Assembly (NCBI RefSeq): GCF_035594125.1
Contig: NC_087185.1
Location: 12,400,164 to 12,464,163, forward strand
From: Scylla paramamosain
Lineage: Eukaryota; Arthropoda; Malacostraca; Decapoda; Portunidae
DNA length: 64,000 nucleotides
Direction: 5' to 3'
Shown: positions 45,124 to 56,002 of the stretch, piece by piece
Position numbering within the stretch: the stretch's first letter is position 1
Layout of the letters: every line of letters starts with the position of its first letter
Program-made: the position numbers and the translations under genes
The notes under the pieces: model-generated
Told to the model about the DNA's origin: nothing
The model's input: only the letters and a program-made list of their open reading frames with translations
Database searches by the model: none

Positions 45124-46029
45124 GGAAAGCCAAAGCCAGTGGGAGCAGTGGCCGCCCAAAGGGACCTGGTGAAGTATGTGGAGAGTATAAATCCACAGAT
45201 ACAAGAGGAACCATAGAGGGATGAGGGCTTTGAGCATTTCACCAGTAAAGGCACGGTGAAAGTTGAGGAAAGCCCTGAGAAGGTGATCAGAATCCTTCGA
45301 GATACAGGAGCTAATCAGAGCTTGATCTTAAATAGTGTACTCCCATGGAATGAAGAAACCAGCACTGGCAGAGAGGTTTCATGCAAGAGTGCGGGAGGCA
45401 AGTTCAGTATTCCCCTGCACAAAGTTTGGCTGGACTGTGGATACGTCATTGGAGAGGTGACAGTTGGAGTGAAGGAAACACTGTCTGTAGATGGATTGGG
45501 TATGTTGGTCTGGAATGACCTGGCCGGAGGTAGAGTCATCCCTAAACTTCATTTGGTAGACAGTCCTCTGGTAGGGATGACTGAGGCCACCACTACGGCA
45601 GCAGTCTTTCATTCAACAAATGGGAAAGTGGAGGTGCCTGAATTGTTCCCAGTCTGTGCCGTGATCCGAGCGATGGCCTGGAAGAAACTCGTGGACACCG
45701 AGGGAGCAACACAGGAGGATGAAAGCCTGAGCGCCCTGTTCGAGGAACCTGATGAAAAAGGAAATACCCTGGTGTATGCGAACGATGAAAGACTTGTAGG
45801 CCAGGTGGAGCCCAACCTTGATTTTGTGGTAGAGAAGAGTGAATTGATAAAAGCTCAGGAAAGTGATGAAAGATTGAAGTCTGTTTGGAATGAGGCTAAA
45901 AGGCTGGGTAAGCTTGATCAGTATGTGGGTTACTATGTGGATAACGGTGTGTTATTGAGAAGTTGGAGGCCTTTGAATACTCCAGCTTCTGTTCACTGGA
46001 TGATGAAAAAGCAGATTGTGGTGCCATAG
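45124..46029 (+). pseudogene. Gmr1-like Pol: protease and pre-integrase region
   Basis: A retained frame (nominally from 45256) encodes the aspartic protease with RDTGANQSLILNSVLPW and GLGMLVWNDLAGGRVIP. It goes directly into the pre-integrase linker (LIKAQESDERLKSVWNEAKR; YYVDNGVLLRSWRPL) ending at a TAG (46027-46029). No RT lies between protease and integrase, which fixes the unusual domain order. Confidence 0.8.
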
Positions 46030-46513
46030 GTGTATAGGAAGAAAATATTAGAAATGGCACGTGAAGGAAATCTGGCGGGACACCTGAGGTTCAGAAAAAC
46101 CATAGGAAAATTTGTCATTTTTACTGGCCCAAAGTGAGGAGTGATGTGAATGAGTTTTGTTAAACTTCTGGGTTATGTCAGAAGGTGGGCAATGATTCGC
46201 CCTGCCCCCCTTCTCCCTATCCCTGTGGTCGAGGAGCCTTTCAATAAAGTCATGATAGACTGTGTAGGTCCTTTGCCAAGGACCAGGAAAGGAAACCAAT
46301 ATTTGCTGTCTATTATGTGTATGTCATCCAGGTTCTCTAAGGCCATTCTCCTCAGGAGTAGAAACTCTTAAGAATAATGTGAGGGAATTGGTGCAATTTT
46401 TCTCATCTGTGAGAATTCCTATGGTGTTGCAGTCAGACCAGGGAAGTAATTTCACTTCTTGCATGTACAAGGAAATTCTAAGGGGCCTGAAGATTGAACA
46501 GAAGCTGTCGAGT
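46030..46513 (+). pseudogene. Gmr1-like integrase, partial
   Basis: Zinc-domain remnants (VYRKKILEMAREGNLAGHL, then HFYWP-like and LCQKVG text in shifted frames) precede the catalytic core: EEPFNKVMIDCVGPLPRTRK (first Asp, about 46258) and MVLQSDQGSNFTS (second Asp, about 46434). The core ends at EILRGLKIEQKLSSA, where sequence jumps into RT. The catalytic Glu region is deleted. Confidence 0.75.
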
Positions 46514-46875
46514 GCCAATCTCACTGTAAACTTGATGAAAAGTCATTTTGTGTAAGCTGATGTGGAATATCTAGATTTCAAGATAGGGAAAGATGAAGTG
46601 AGAACTGTGGAAGACAAGATTAAAGACATTGCAGATCTCCCTCCATCTACCAATAGGAAAGAGATACCGATATTCTTAGGGGCCAGTGGGTATTACAGGT
46701 TTTTTTGTAAAAATTTCCCAAATGTTGCCATGCCCCTGACCAAGTTGCTGAGTAAAAATAAATATTTTCTTGGGATGAACATTGTGAGGAAGCTTTTGTG
46801 GAAATTAAGAAAATGTTAATCAGGGCCCCAGTGGTGCGCATGCCTGATTATGAAAAAAAAAAAAATTGTGTTATA
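46514..46875 (+). pseudogene. Gmr1-like RT C-terminal (thumb) fragment
   Basis: Reads NLMKSHFV*ADVEYLDFKIG then PSTNRKEIPIFLGASGYYRF and NFPNVAMPLTKLLSK, which is the RT thumb/connection of gypsy-class enzymes. The palm with YxDD is missing through the internal deletion. Further frame shifts carry it to RMPDYEKKK, where the next insertion lies. Confidence 0.75.
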
Positions 46876-47505
46876 TGAGGCGTATTCCGTAGAAGGGAGC
46901 TAACCCTCATGAGCGCAGTTTTGAGAAAATCGCCTTCAAAGTTAACATAATGTTTGCCACCATCAAAAGTTTTCTAATGTTATGTATTATACATCAAATG
47001 AAAGGTTAATGTGTTATCTGTTTTGTTATGTGTTGTTTTTAAATTTTGGACTTCATTTGCAATTTTATCGATTTTTTTTTTTACCTCAAGTATGTGATAA
47101 TTACGATGCGCTGTAATTTTAATTAACAATTAATGTCTAAATGACCCTGAAAAGAAACATAATAATGAAGTTAATGTAATATCATGTTATTTATATTGAA
47201 TGAATAAAGTATTACTGGTTAAAGGGCATTTTATTCACCTGAAAAAAAAAAAAATTATGAATTTTTTTTTTTTGGGGGGGGTTGACTCTCATCCTTTGCA
47301 CTGGCTTGAGACAGTTAAGTTAATTATCAGGAACAATATTTAATATTAAAATTTTAATATTAAATATTGTATTATCCTGACAATGCACTTAGCGGATTTA
47401 CCAACCCGTTCCCCATCCTTCCACCCACGAACAAAGTTGGTGGTCACTGTGACCTTACACTTACACACAAACAGTTACTAGTAGTCCAGAACATCGTCGG
47501 GGTCA
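46876..47505. other. 3' region of DUF7869-type unit
   Basis: AT-rich non-coding DNA with a G-run (47272-47281), a perfect palindrome at 47333-47370 and A/T homopolymers. Possible polyadenylation signals for the minus-strand gene. Confidence 0.5.
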
Positions 47506-49398
47506 TCAGGGTCGACTGTCACCCACCAGCTGACCCTGGGCCTGGAATAGATCTGCGTACCACGACTTGTAACCAAGTGGCACGAAAGACAGCAGATATT
47601 CCAGGTCGTCCAGCTTCGCGGTCTTGAGCTTCACTCCGTGAGGGTACTTCAGTGGTAGGGTGACAGCTGCCAAGTCGAACTTGTCTCGTTGGTAGGACTG
47701 ACTCTTCCCCTTCTGGAACTTGACTTGGACAGGTGTAGTGATGTCGTCGTTATAGCACTGCCAGATGCTCATACCTTGCAGGAAGTCACTCTTGAACTGG
47801 AACATCCGGCCATCCTTAAATCCTGCCTTGTGGAGCTGTGCCTTGGTGATGAGGGCCTGGAGAGGGTCGAGGTCCACGAAGTCTTCACGGTCCATCTGCT
47901 TCACGACGAAGGGGTGGTCTCTTCTTGCTTGACGCATCAGCTCGATGTAGTGAGGAGTGGTGTAGACTTCGTGGCCATGGAAGTACTTCTCCAGGTTCCC
48001 GAAGTCGCGGTCGCAGGGCAGGTAGGAGTGGCCGGGCATCAGGAAATACTGCTTCACCTGTAAGAAGCGTCCAGAGTGTAGAAAGCGAAGCAGGAGTAGC
48101 GACAGGTTGATGTTCTTGTTCTGCCCACCGCAATTGTCGCTAAAGATGACAAGCTTGTTGCAGTGGGCAGGGACGTGGTGTTCAACGTAGTGGATGAGGC
48201 AGCTCCCGATGTCACTGGACCCTCTCTTTCCTACTGCCTCGTTCCAGACGTACAGGTGTGCCATGGACGACTGCTTGAGGTTGTGGACTCCGAAGTTATA
48301 AGTCCACATTTTTCGTTTGTAATACGCCACGTTGGTGGTGAGACGTGGTGTGGCGAGGGTCTGCTGCAGGTCCATGGCAATGACACACAAGGAAGGGTCA
48401 TTGTCCTCACTGTACGCGTCCATGATGTTCCTCGCGACCTTGGCCTTGACGAGGTGGACCTTCTTCTGAGTCAGGAGGTTGGAGTGTGTCACGGAGTCCT
48501 TGTTGTTACTTGCAACTTCAAGTTCCCTGTTGAGGCGGTCACAGGTACTGCAGGTGTCGACCATGGGGGGGTTTGTGCCAATGTTGAATGCCGCAAATAT
48601 CTTGCAATACTTGGACAGCGAAACGATCTTGCTGGGGTCCACGTCCCTCTCCTCACACTGCTCCTTGAACAAGTCGTAACACTTGTGCTGAGAGTATCCA
48701 GGCGGCAGATACACACGGTGAACACTCTTCGCTCTGGAGTAGTGCGACGTACAGGTTGGCAGCGACTTGATGTGTTGTTTGGCCATCTCTACCACATCAT
48801 CTGGAAACTTGTTCTGCGTTGGATTAGTCCCTCTTCTGTCAACAGGTGCGACACCTGTCTCCCCCATCTTCGTCCTGACGTTGGCGACTCTCTTCGCAGA
48901 AATGTTGTGCATGTTGCAAAAGGCAGTCCTGCAAACGACAATGTTGTTGTTGTTCACCATCACGAAGTACTCGCAGGTGTGCTGCCTCTTGCTGTCAGGA
49001 CCGGCGTAGCGGCGGATGACGTCCTTGACAGTGACGCGACTTGCCAGGTAACTTGACTGCGCGTTGTGACTCGCCATCTTCCAATACTCCTCGAAGATCT
49101 TCTTCACAGACTCGTCTCCTACCAGGTCGTAGCACTTCCTGGGACACTGGCAAGGCGGGCCAACACGACGAGCTTGTACTGTGATGTCCTTGTAAGTCTT
49201 GTACTCCTGCCCAGAATCTCTCCTCTTCTTCTCCACGTTGCGTCGCCAAGTTGATGGTGAACCTTTCCTCTTCTTCTGGGGCGATGCAGTCCATTTCTCC
49301 TCACCATACTGCTGTTGCTGGTGTACAGACTCTTCAGAAGTAGCAGGAGCGTTGCTAGACGAAGCCATCTTGCCAAAAAAAGCGGTAAAAATGCTCAA
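47506..49398 (-). CDS. DUF7869-type putative transposase, intact
   Basis: An uninterrupted 630-residue frame. MASSSNAPATSEES (the second Met, 49368) is a plausible start. A basic region (KKRKGSPSTWRRNVEKKRRD) suggests nuclear entry. A Cys-rich N-terminal part follows (CQCPRKCYDL; CEYFVMV; CRTAFCNMHN; RVANVRTKMGETG). The C-terminal half has an RNase-H-fold-like pattern: VIAMDLQQTLATPRL (Asp about residue 342), YYKRKMWTYNFGVHNLK, VIFSDNCGGQNKNINLSLLL (Asp about 420), FLMPGHSYLPCDRDFGNLEK (about 455-472). From memory, proteins with the SDNCGGQNKN signature are widespread in invertebrates, multicopy and uncharacterised (DUF7869); a DDE-type transposase is my inference. Codon use is GC-richer than the surrounding AT-rich pseudogenes. 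Confidence 0.72.
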   Translation of the reverse strand: MSIFTAFFGKMASSSNAPATSEESVHQQQQYGEEKWTASPQKKRKGSPSTWRRNVEKKRRDSGQEYKTYKDITVQARRVGPPCQCPRKCYDLVGDESVKKIFEEYWKMASHNAQSSYLASRVTVKDVIRRYAGPDSKRQHTCEYFVMVNNNNIVVCRTAFCNMHNISAKRVANVRTKMGETGVAPVDRRGTNPTQNKFPDDVVEMAKQHIKSLPTCTSHYSRAKSVHRVYLPPGYSQHKCYDLFKEQCEERDVDPSKIVSLSKYCKIFAAFNIGTNPPMVDTCSTCDRLNRELEVASNNKDSVTHSNLLTQKKVHLVKAKVARNIMDAYSEDNDPSLCVIAMDLQQTLATPRLTTNVAYYKRKMWTYNFGVHNLKQSSMAHLYVWNEAVGKRGSSDIGSCLIHYVEHHVPAHCNKLVIFSDNCGGQNKNINLSLLLLRFLHSGRFLQVKQYFLMPGHSYLPCDRDFGNLEKYFHGHEVYTTPHYIELMRQARRDHPFVVKQMDREDFVDLDPLQALITKAQLHKAGFKDGRMFQFKSDFLQGMSIWQCYNDDITTPVQVKFQKGKSQSYQRDKFDLAAVTLPLKYPHGVKLKTAKLDDLEYLLSFVPLGYKSWYADLFQAQGQLVGDSRP

Positions 49399-49505
49399 AT
49401 CACTTCAGCCACGAGCGCAGGTCTACTCTGTGGGAGTGCAGAAAGCAGGCTGCCACGTGGGCCCGGGAGAGCTTTAACTCAGGTGGCTAGCCGCGCTGTG
49501 ATTGG

Positions 49506-49570
49506 CCACCCACACCATCTTGACTGGCATCCACATATTATGTGGATGCCAGTCAAGATGGTGTGGGTGG
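49506..49570. repeat. 31-bp perfect inverted repeat at insertion edge
   Basis: Arms 49506-49536 and 49540-49570 with a 3-bp loop (ATT). The right arm is RNase H coding sequence (VDASQDGVGG); the left arm is its inverted duplicate. Confidence 0.95.
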
Positions 49571-49920
49571 TGTGTTAATGCAGGATCATGAGGGAGTTGA
49601 GCATCCCATATGCTATTATTCTAAGAAGCTGCTACCATAACAGAGGACTTACAGCACTATTGAAAAAGAAGCTTTGGGAGTTGTCCTGAGTTTGAGTCAT
49701 TTTGAAGTATATGTCAAAGGGCCAGGGCAGCCTGTACAGGTCTTCACCGACCACAGCCCCTTGATTTTCATGAATAAAATGAAAAACAAACAATCAAAGG
49801 CTGATGAGATGGTGTCTGGTTTTACAGGATTTTGACCTAGAAAATGCACCATGTAAGAGGCAGCGAGAATATAATTGCTGATGCCTTGTCTCGCGCTCCA
49901 TCTAGTTGTGAGGCATCCTA
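49540..49920 (+). pseudogene. Gmr1-like RNase H
   Basis: Reads VDASQDGVGGVLMQDHEGVE (first catalytic Asp), then YSTIEKEALGVVLSLSHFEV (catalytic Glu) and VFTDHSPLIFMNKMKN (Asp). After a frame change it ends with DALSRAPS-like text at about 49880-49910. It sits 33 bp before the 3' LTR. Stops are present. Confidence 0.8.
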
Positions 49921-49953
49921 ATCAGGTGCCTCACGCCTCTTTTGGGAAGATGA

Positions 49954-51097
49954 TGTCATGTTATTGGCCAAGTTTACCCTGAAAAGGAACACACTTTCTT
50001 AGTGTCCCCTTAGTGTGCCCTCTAAACTTATCTTTATTCTTAGTTATAAGTTAGTATAAGGCTTACTTACTCATTTTATATCATGTAGTATTATTCTCTT
50101 CATAATTTAAGTTCTTTATATGTATGTATATGTAAGCAAAAAAAAGTGTATTTGAGGTGGAATGTGTTGAAGTAAGAGGCGATACCGGTCTGGCTTTCAT
50201 ATTGTCAGCACAGTCTTGAGAGAGCGCAAGAGACCCTGAAGGGGAACAGAGGGGTGGTGTTCTCACAGGATAAGTTTAGTGGTGTGGTGATTAAGTGGGT
50301 GTGTGGAGGTATTAGTGATGTGGTGGTATAACCCTGATATCCAGGATCAGATTGTCAAATCTTTTGTGGTGTCAAGAGTTCTTGTCGGCTGAAATTTGGT
50401 TGGTGAGTTGTGTCGGTAACGTAACGCTGAGGGATAGCGTCGGAGCAGAGAGGCAGCCATTATGTGATTGGGGTTGTGGTGGTATTGTGGTGTTATTGGT
50501 GTCTTTGGGGATTGTGTTATGGCACTATAGATCAACTATGGTGATGGTGGTGGTCTTGTTTGAGGACGTAAAATACGGCAATTGTTATTTAGTGATGTGG
50601 TGATGGCGTTAGGAGAAAATCCTGCAGTTGGGGAAAATATTTGAGCGGCCTGTGAAGGAGAAAAAAGGGTTTTAGTGCTTTGTGAAGTGACGGGAATGTC
50701 ATATATTGATGTGTATAACCTTTGAGCAATAAGAGAAGCGAAATAAGACCCTAAATCTATTGTAGCTGAGTGTGGGAATTATCCTGTGTCGATCTAGGGT
50801 AGAAGATTGTTCCCTAAATTCCTTTAAGTTCCCTAAATTCCTCAAGTTATTAATAAGTTAACATTATTATTAATATATCTAGTTATTATATAGAATAATT
50901 GTGTTTCCTCCCCAAACATTGATCTGATATTGAGGTGATTCCTGGCGTGCTGTTCCAAGGTAAGGGTTTTATGAGAGGATTTAATAGCTGGCGATTTCGG
51001 ATAGGTCGGGTAGGTATTCGAGGTTTTCCAGATCTTTAAAACTTTCCGGGATCAGTGTAACGACCATTTTCTTGGAAAAATAACCGGGATCGTGACA
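49954..51097 (+). repeat. 3' LTR of Gmr1-like element
   Basis: 1144 bp, starting TGTCATGTTATTGG and ending ATCGTGACA, preceded by a purine-rich GGGAAGATGA. Confidence 0.92.
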
Positions 51098-51101
51098 GTC
51101 T

Positions 51102-51509
51102 GAGCTATGCATGGCTTTGTCCCAGTGCCATAGTTCATCCCCGGGTCCCGATGATATTGCATATTCCTTTTTACGCCACAGCTTTTAACTTTTTACTCGA
51201 CATCTATAACTTCATTCGGAATCTCGTTGATTTTCCATATTCTTGGGGTGTGGCTGTAATTATTCCCTTTCCAAAGGCTGAAAAAGATCATCAGCTAACG
51301 TCCAATTATCGCCCCATTTCTTTAATTTCTTGTATTTGTAAGTTGCTGGAAAAGATGGTGAATATCAGGCTTATGTGGTATTTGGAGAGAGGCAATTACT
51401 TCTCTCTTGTTCAGTATAGTTTCCGGAAAATGCGATCTACGACTGGTGCTTTATTGCCTCTGGAATTTTCCATTTGTGAGGCATTTGCTAATAAGCAAGA
51501 CCAAGTCAC

Positions 51510-51544
<35 letters not shown>

Positions 51545-53045
51545 AAGAGAAAGCTTACGACACAGCCTGGCGTTGTGGCATTTTACTTAGTCTTTTATCT
51601 CATCTCTTTTTGTTTTCTATGGGTACGGATTGGTAGCGATCTGTCAGGAGTACACCCACTTAAAGATGGCGTACCACAATGAATTATACTTATTGTCACA
51701 CTTTTCGCTGTAGCTATAAATAGTGTCATTGGTGTACTTCAAGAAGGAGTTCTTGGTAGCTTATATGTCGATGACTTGTCTATCTCCTATTCTGTAGCTC
51801 GGATGCCATTGATTGAGAGGAAGTTGCAAGTGGCACTCAATAGGATTTCTTACTGGGCTGCAGCTCGGGGATTTCGTTTCTCGGCTTCAAAGACTGTGGC
51901 CATGCATTTTTGCCGCATTCGTTGTGTTCCATTGATCCAGACTTGTATCTACATGATAGAAAAATATCTTGTGTGGAAGAAACTCGTTTCATGGGACATA
52001 TTTGACTGTTGCCTAACTTGGGCACACCACCTTCGTTATATTAAGGCTAGCATGCATGAAGGCGCTGTCACTTCTAAGAGTTTTGGCTCGTACTTCTTGG
52101 GGCGCTAACAGACAGACCATCTTAGTCTTGCACCGAACTCTTATTCTTTCTAAATTAGAGTACGGTTGTAAAATTTAATCGTCTGGTACTTAGGCTAGGC
52201 TCCGCGTATTGGATTCGGTGCACCACGCTGCTATTCGCCTGGCAACTGGTGCGTTCTGCTCATCCCCAATCCCTGCCTTACTGGTGAATGCTGGTGTCCT
52301 GCCATTGGAGCTACGCCGTCAGCCTCTAGTAATGAGGTGCTGGTATCGAATCCACCGCCTTCTTGAGTCTGTCACTTGTACAAAAGTTTGAGTCTGTCAC
52401 TTGTACTACAGTTTCTCATGATGCACCTTCTCCCTTATATGATGCTCGACCTTGTTTTCCTAGCTTTTTTTAATATTGGGTTTTGATATACCCTCCATTT
52501 CCATTTGCCCCCATCGTCTTCCAAGGGTCGGATAATGACAATTTTTTGCGGGTATCGATCTGCCCTCCTAAACTTATTACCTCAGTAGGAGTCTTGTGCT
52601 TTATTTTTGGAACACTCCCTTTCATGCTTTATACCCCAGTATAAGGTGACACTTCTTATCAGTTGGCAAGGCAGGTGGGAAGTTATGGTTGCCACCACTA
52701 AAATGGGTGAGATAACTTCTGTAACTCTCCGCCCATGGACTTATGCATATGTTCAGGAGCGCTGCTCATAGACTGCACTGGCCCATCTCCGGACAGGTCA
52801 CACACGTCTCACTCATGGTTACCTCATCTCGCGGGAAACCCAATCATTCTGTGATGTCTGCTTAGTTCCCCTTACAATGCGACACTTTCTAGTGGAGTGT
52901 CCTAGTCTGGTGGTGCTACAAGAGTGATATCTTTTCCACTGTCGCGATGAGGATGGAACCTTTCAGATGCCACTGGTAGTTGGAGATAGGTCCTCGTGAC
53001 ATGAGGTTCTTTTGTTTGTGGAGAAGGCTGGTCTTTTAAATAAAT
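51102..53045 (+). pseudogene. Jockey-type ORF2, RT to C-terminus
   Basis: Resumes exactly where 37053 stops: ELCMALSQCHSSSPGPDDIA, then RT finger text (PFPKAEKDHQLTSNYRPISL; CICKLLEKMVNIRL). A 30-T run (51512-51541) splits the region before KAYDTAW-like sequence. YVDDLSISYSVA near 51767 is the catalytic box (Y-V-D-D). The thumb follows (LQVALNRISYWAAARGFRFS) and AAIRLATGAFCSSPIPALLV. The end (about 52770-52925) has the LRTGHT...LTHGYL and C-x2-C...H...C tail of Jockey ORF2. Stops and shifts throughout. Confidence 0.8.
51512..51541. repeat. 30-T homopolymer in RT coding region
   Basis: Pure T at the position that encodes FFxxEKAYDT in relatives. Confidence 0.95.
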
Positions 53046-53166
53046 TATAGATTACCTTTTAAATGTTATTCTATTTATTTATAATTAATATGATATTGGG
53101 CAGAATCTTATTTTTGCACTGGGAGAACATTGAGGCAAGTGAGGAAAACGTGTAACGAACAACGTT

Positions 53167-53339
53167 GGGTCAGTGGGGTCAGTGTCTTGGGGACGTAATG
53201 AACAACGCCAGATATCTGGGTCAGTGGGGTCAGTGTCTTGGGCACGTAACAAACAACTCCAGATATCTGGGTCAGTGGGGTCAGTATCTTGGGTACGGAA
53301 TGAACAACAGTGGTCTGGGTCAGTGTGGTCAGTACCCCC
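53167..53339. repeat. 51-bp minisatellite, about 3.4 units
   Basis: Units start at 53167, 53218, 53269 and 53317 with GGGTCAGTGGGGTCAGT. The unit length is a multiple of three, so it is open in several frames, but it has no protein homology. Confidence 0.9.
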
Positions 53340-54979
53340 CTCACTTTGACTAAATTAAATTAAATTGAGTAACAAAAACCCTCTTTTTTTTTTTAAGGCT
53401 TTTCCCATTTTCTCTATGTTTTCTTTTATAGTGGTCTTTTAACATTTTTACCAGACCTATAGTTTTGTTTTTAATACCGATATTTTAAGAAATGCAATCT
53501 TTATCGTTTTTAAAGGTTTGTAGCAGCGCCATATGACGGCGATGTTGTGGCGCCATAAATTAGATCAGTCAAAAATCCTCATCTGCAGGCCCCACACTGC
53601 TCCTCTCACTGTCTCTTCTCATCTGCAGGGTCACCCTAACTGATCTGGATGGTTCTCAGGACCTTGGGCATAGCTTTCAAAGCCCTCAAGCATGGTTAAC
53701 ATCAAGTTGTAAGTGTTTCTTTCTTGTTAACTTACTCACATGTCACCGTTAAATCAAAGCATTTTGATGTTAAATAAACTACTATTAGAAATATACAACT
53801 AATTTATGAAATAGCTGATATAAACAGGTGAGTTAACAGTGTTCAAGAGTATGAATAAAGACGTCAGGACACCAAAATGGCGCTTCTCATGCATTTGTTA
53901 TGGGTGGCTGGTCTGAGAGATCACAGAGTCAGTCCAATTTAAGTTTGCATGATTCAGTAGTGATTCCACTCGGATCTCTTAGCGTTCGAGGTAGACAATT
54001 GAACATTCAAGGTCCAGTGTGGGTGGAGTTGTGGTTCAGTGTCTTCCCTCGCTATATTGTGGTGCCGCTGGTCCCTCAGATATATCAAAGTCTGCCTTGT
54101 CTTGGGTGGTTGGTCACTGTGATGCCAAGATTTGGTACTGTGTCTTCTATCATTTTGCATACATACGTTATGATGTAGCGTTCTTTTTTCCTCATGGGAT
54201 ATATGTTAAAGTGTTTTAGTCTTTTCCAGTACTTTATGTATTGCACTCCATTAATTTTGGAAATGAATGATCTTTAAGGGGCTTCCAGGGTGACTATTTC
54301 TTTGAAAATGTGTGGAACACTACTCAAGTCTTGGCATCACAACGGCTTTCCAATGTCTTCAAGCAATGCTCCTCTCTAGTGGTGAATGAAGTATCCATCC
54401 ACTCAGATGTCTTGCTGATTCTGTTACTTTGCGGTTACTTTGCGGATGCCAAAATTTATGATGTTTTATGATGAAAGAATTGTGGAGTGTGCATGGAGGC
54501 CATGAATGAGAGTTGGTGTGAGAGAGAATGTAAGGTTTCTTTCCCCTTTTAATATCCCCAGTGCGGTGTAAACAAGTGGTTTCACTCTGCTTTCTACCCT
54601 TTGCGCTGGTTTGCGTGCTCCAAGAACCTTGAACATAGTGATGAGTGCGTGTGGTGTTTATGATGTGAGAATAGGCAACTGGCAAAGGCCTGTGGTTTAT
54701 GAGATGCATGATTTGTTTTCATGTGATCTATGTTAGGATGAGAGAGGGCAACATGAAAGCACTGGGCTTCAAGCTTCTGGTGTTCCTGTGCAGGAAATGC
54801 CTAAGCAAGAGCTTCATTGAATGGAGGAGCCAGGGTGATGAAAAAGAACAAAGAAGAGTTGCAAAAGTAGACAATGGAGAATAAAGAGAAAAAAGACTAG
54901 CTAGAATCGGCTAGAACAGAGAGACAACCAAAGAAAAGAGAAGAGAATGGTCATTAAGAAGTTCCAGTACCTCATTGGA

Positions 54980-54980
<1 letters not shown>
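53340..54980. other. Unassigned intergenic DNA
   Basis: No domain, RNA gene or structured repeat that I can support. The open frames of 60-116 codons here have no recognisable composition or motif. Confidence 0.5.
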
Positions 54981-55077
<97 letters not shown>

Positions 55078-55080
55078 CTT

Positions 55081-55167
<87 letters not shown>

Positions 55168-55227
55168 AGACGATGTAGAAAGAAGAATGTAGAGAGAAGG
55201 ATGAGAAGTAAGAACGAATGAATGAAG

Positions 55228-55254
<27 letters not shown>
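54981..55254. repeat. Compound microsatellite (TA)n-(CT)n-(AG)n
   Basis: TA at 54981-55075, CT at 55086-55164 and AG at 55229-55254. The CT and AG tracts are complementary and could form a hairpin with a 64-bp loop. Confidence 0.95.
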
Positions 55255-55258
<4 letters not shown>

Positions 55259-55615
55259 ACGCGTCTCCGACCCATAGTTCAACCTCTAGCTTTTAGTATG
55301 TAACCTTCACTCACATAGTCACTTGTATTCTGCACATAATTTTTCTTTTTTCCTCTTCTTCATTCGTTTTGAGTCTCATCCAGTTTTTAGTGCAAGAATT
55401 CCTCTTGACGATAAAGTAATTAGAATTCATCCCAGCCCCATAGTTTAATCACTAGAATTTTCAGAAAAGTGTCTGATTGCATCAGCTCGCAGTGTGTGCA
55501 AGGTAGCCCCCACACCCGCTCTCTTATACCCTCCCCAACCCTGTAGTAGCAGTGTGGGAGAGCGTTTGTCTCGCGCCCTCGTTAGTGATCGTCCAACCAC
55601 CACGAGAGACATGTA
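55255..55615. other. Unassigned intergenic DNA
   Basis: No signal recognised. Confidence 0.4.
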
Positions 55616-55619
55616 TTAA

Positions 55620-55713
55620 CCCGAGAGTGGAAATGCTGGGTCCATGCGAACCCAGGCCTTGTGATGTGAACTTTTTTTCTTTTGGGGGGGATAAAAAATA
55701 AAAAAAAAAAAAA

Positions 55714-55811
<98 letters not shown>

Positions 55812-56002
55812 GACCTTTCATACAAATCGAATCATTTATCATTTATGGAAGCCTAAAAAGGATATATTTTCATACTAATACTGCTGTAGGTAAAAGATAA
55901 TAATTTGTATATACTTTTTTTTTTTTTTTTTTTCAATCGTGGGTCCAATTGGACCCACGATTACCATAATCGTGAGGCTAAAATAACGTTACCTGTCAAG
56001 GG
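55620..56002. mobile_element. piggyBac-like miniature element (candidate)
   Basis: Flanked by TTAA on both sides (55616-55619, 56003-56006), with ends CCCGAGAGTGG and (reversed) CCCTTGACAGG. Subterminal palindromes occur at both ends: CTGGGTCCATGCGAACCCAG (about 55634-55653) and a perfect 28-bp palindrome at 55935-55962 (arm AATCGTGGGTCCAA). The interior contains a (TA)n tract (55719-55808). The TTAA/CCC ends are piggyBac hallmarks; no transposase inside. Confidence 0.6.

Larger units (their letters stand above)
46876..49539 (-). mobile_element. Inserted unit encoding a DUF7869-type protein
   Basis: About 2.66 kb placed between the RT thumb and the RNase H of the Gmr1-like element. It holds one long minus-strand gene, a 38-bp palindrome (47333-47370) and, at its right edge, an inverted copy of the adjoining RNase H sequence (49506-49536). 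Flanking TATATG/TATTATG may be a short target duplication. I see no long terminal inverted repeats. Mobility is inferred from its clean insertion into another transposon. Confidence 0.5.
37054..51097 (+). mobile_element. Gmr1-like LTR retrotransposon (gag-PR-IN-RT-RH)
   Basis: LTRs 37054-38168 and 49954-51097 (TGTCATG ... TGACA) flank a 14-kb unit, with GTCT duplicated at 37050-37053 and 51098-51101. After removing two internal insertions the order is gag, protease, integrase, RT, RNase H. RNase H lies just before the 3' LTR, not integrase as in ordinary gypsy elements. That arrangement defines Gmr1-like Ty3/gypsy elements. An internal deletion near 46514 joins the integrase core to the RT thumb. 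The element is dead. Confidence 0.85.

Noticed and set aside
48163..49056. 297-residue plus-strand frame opposite the DUF7869-type gene
   Set aside because: Antisense shadow; no motif, while the minus strand carries conserved motifs.
54359..54709. 116-codon minus-strand frame
   Set aside because: No motif, biased composition; length is expected by chance here.
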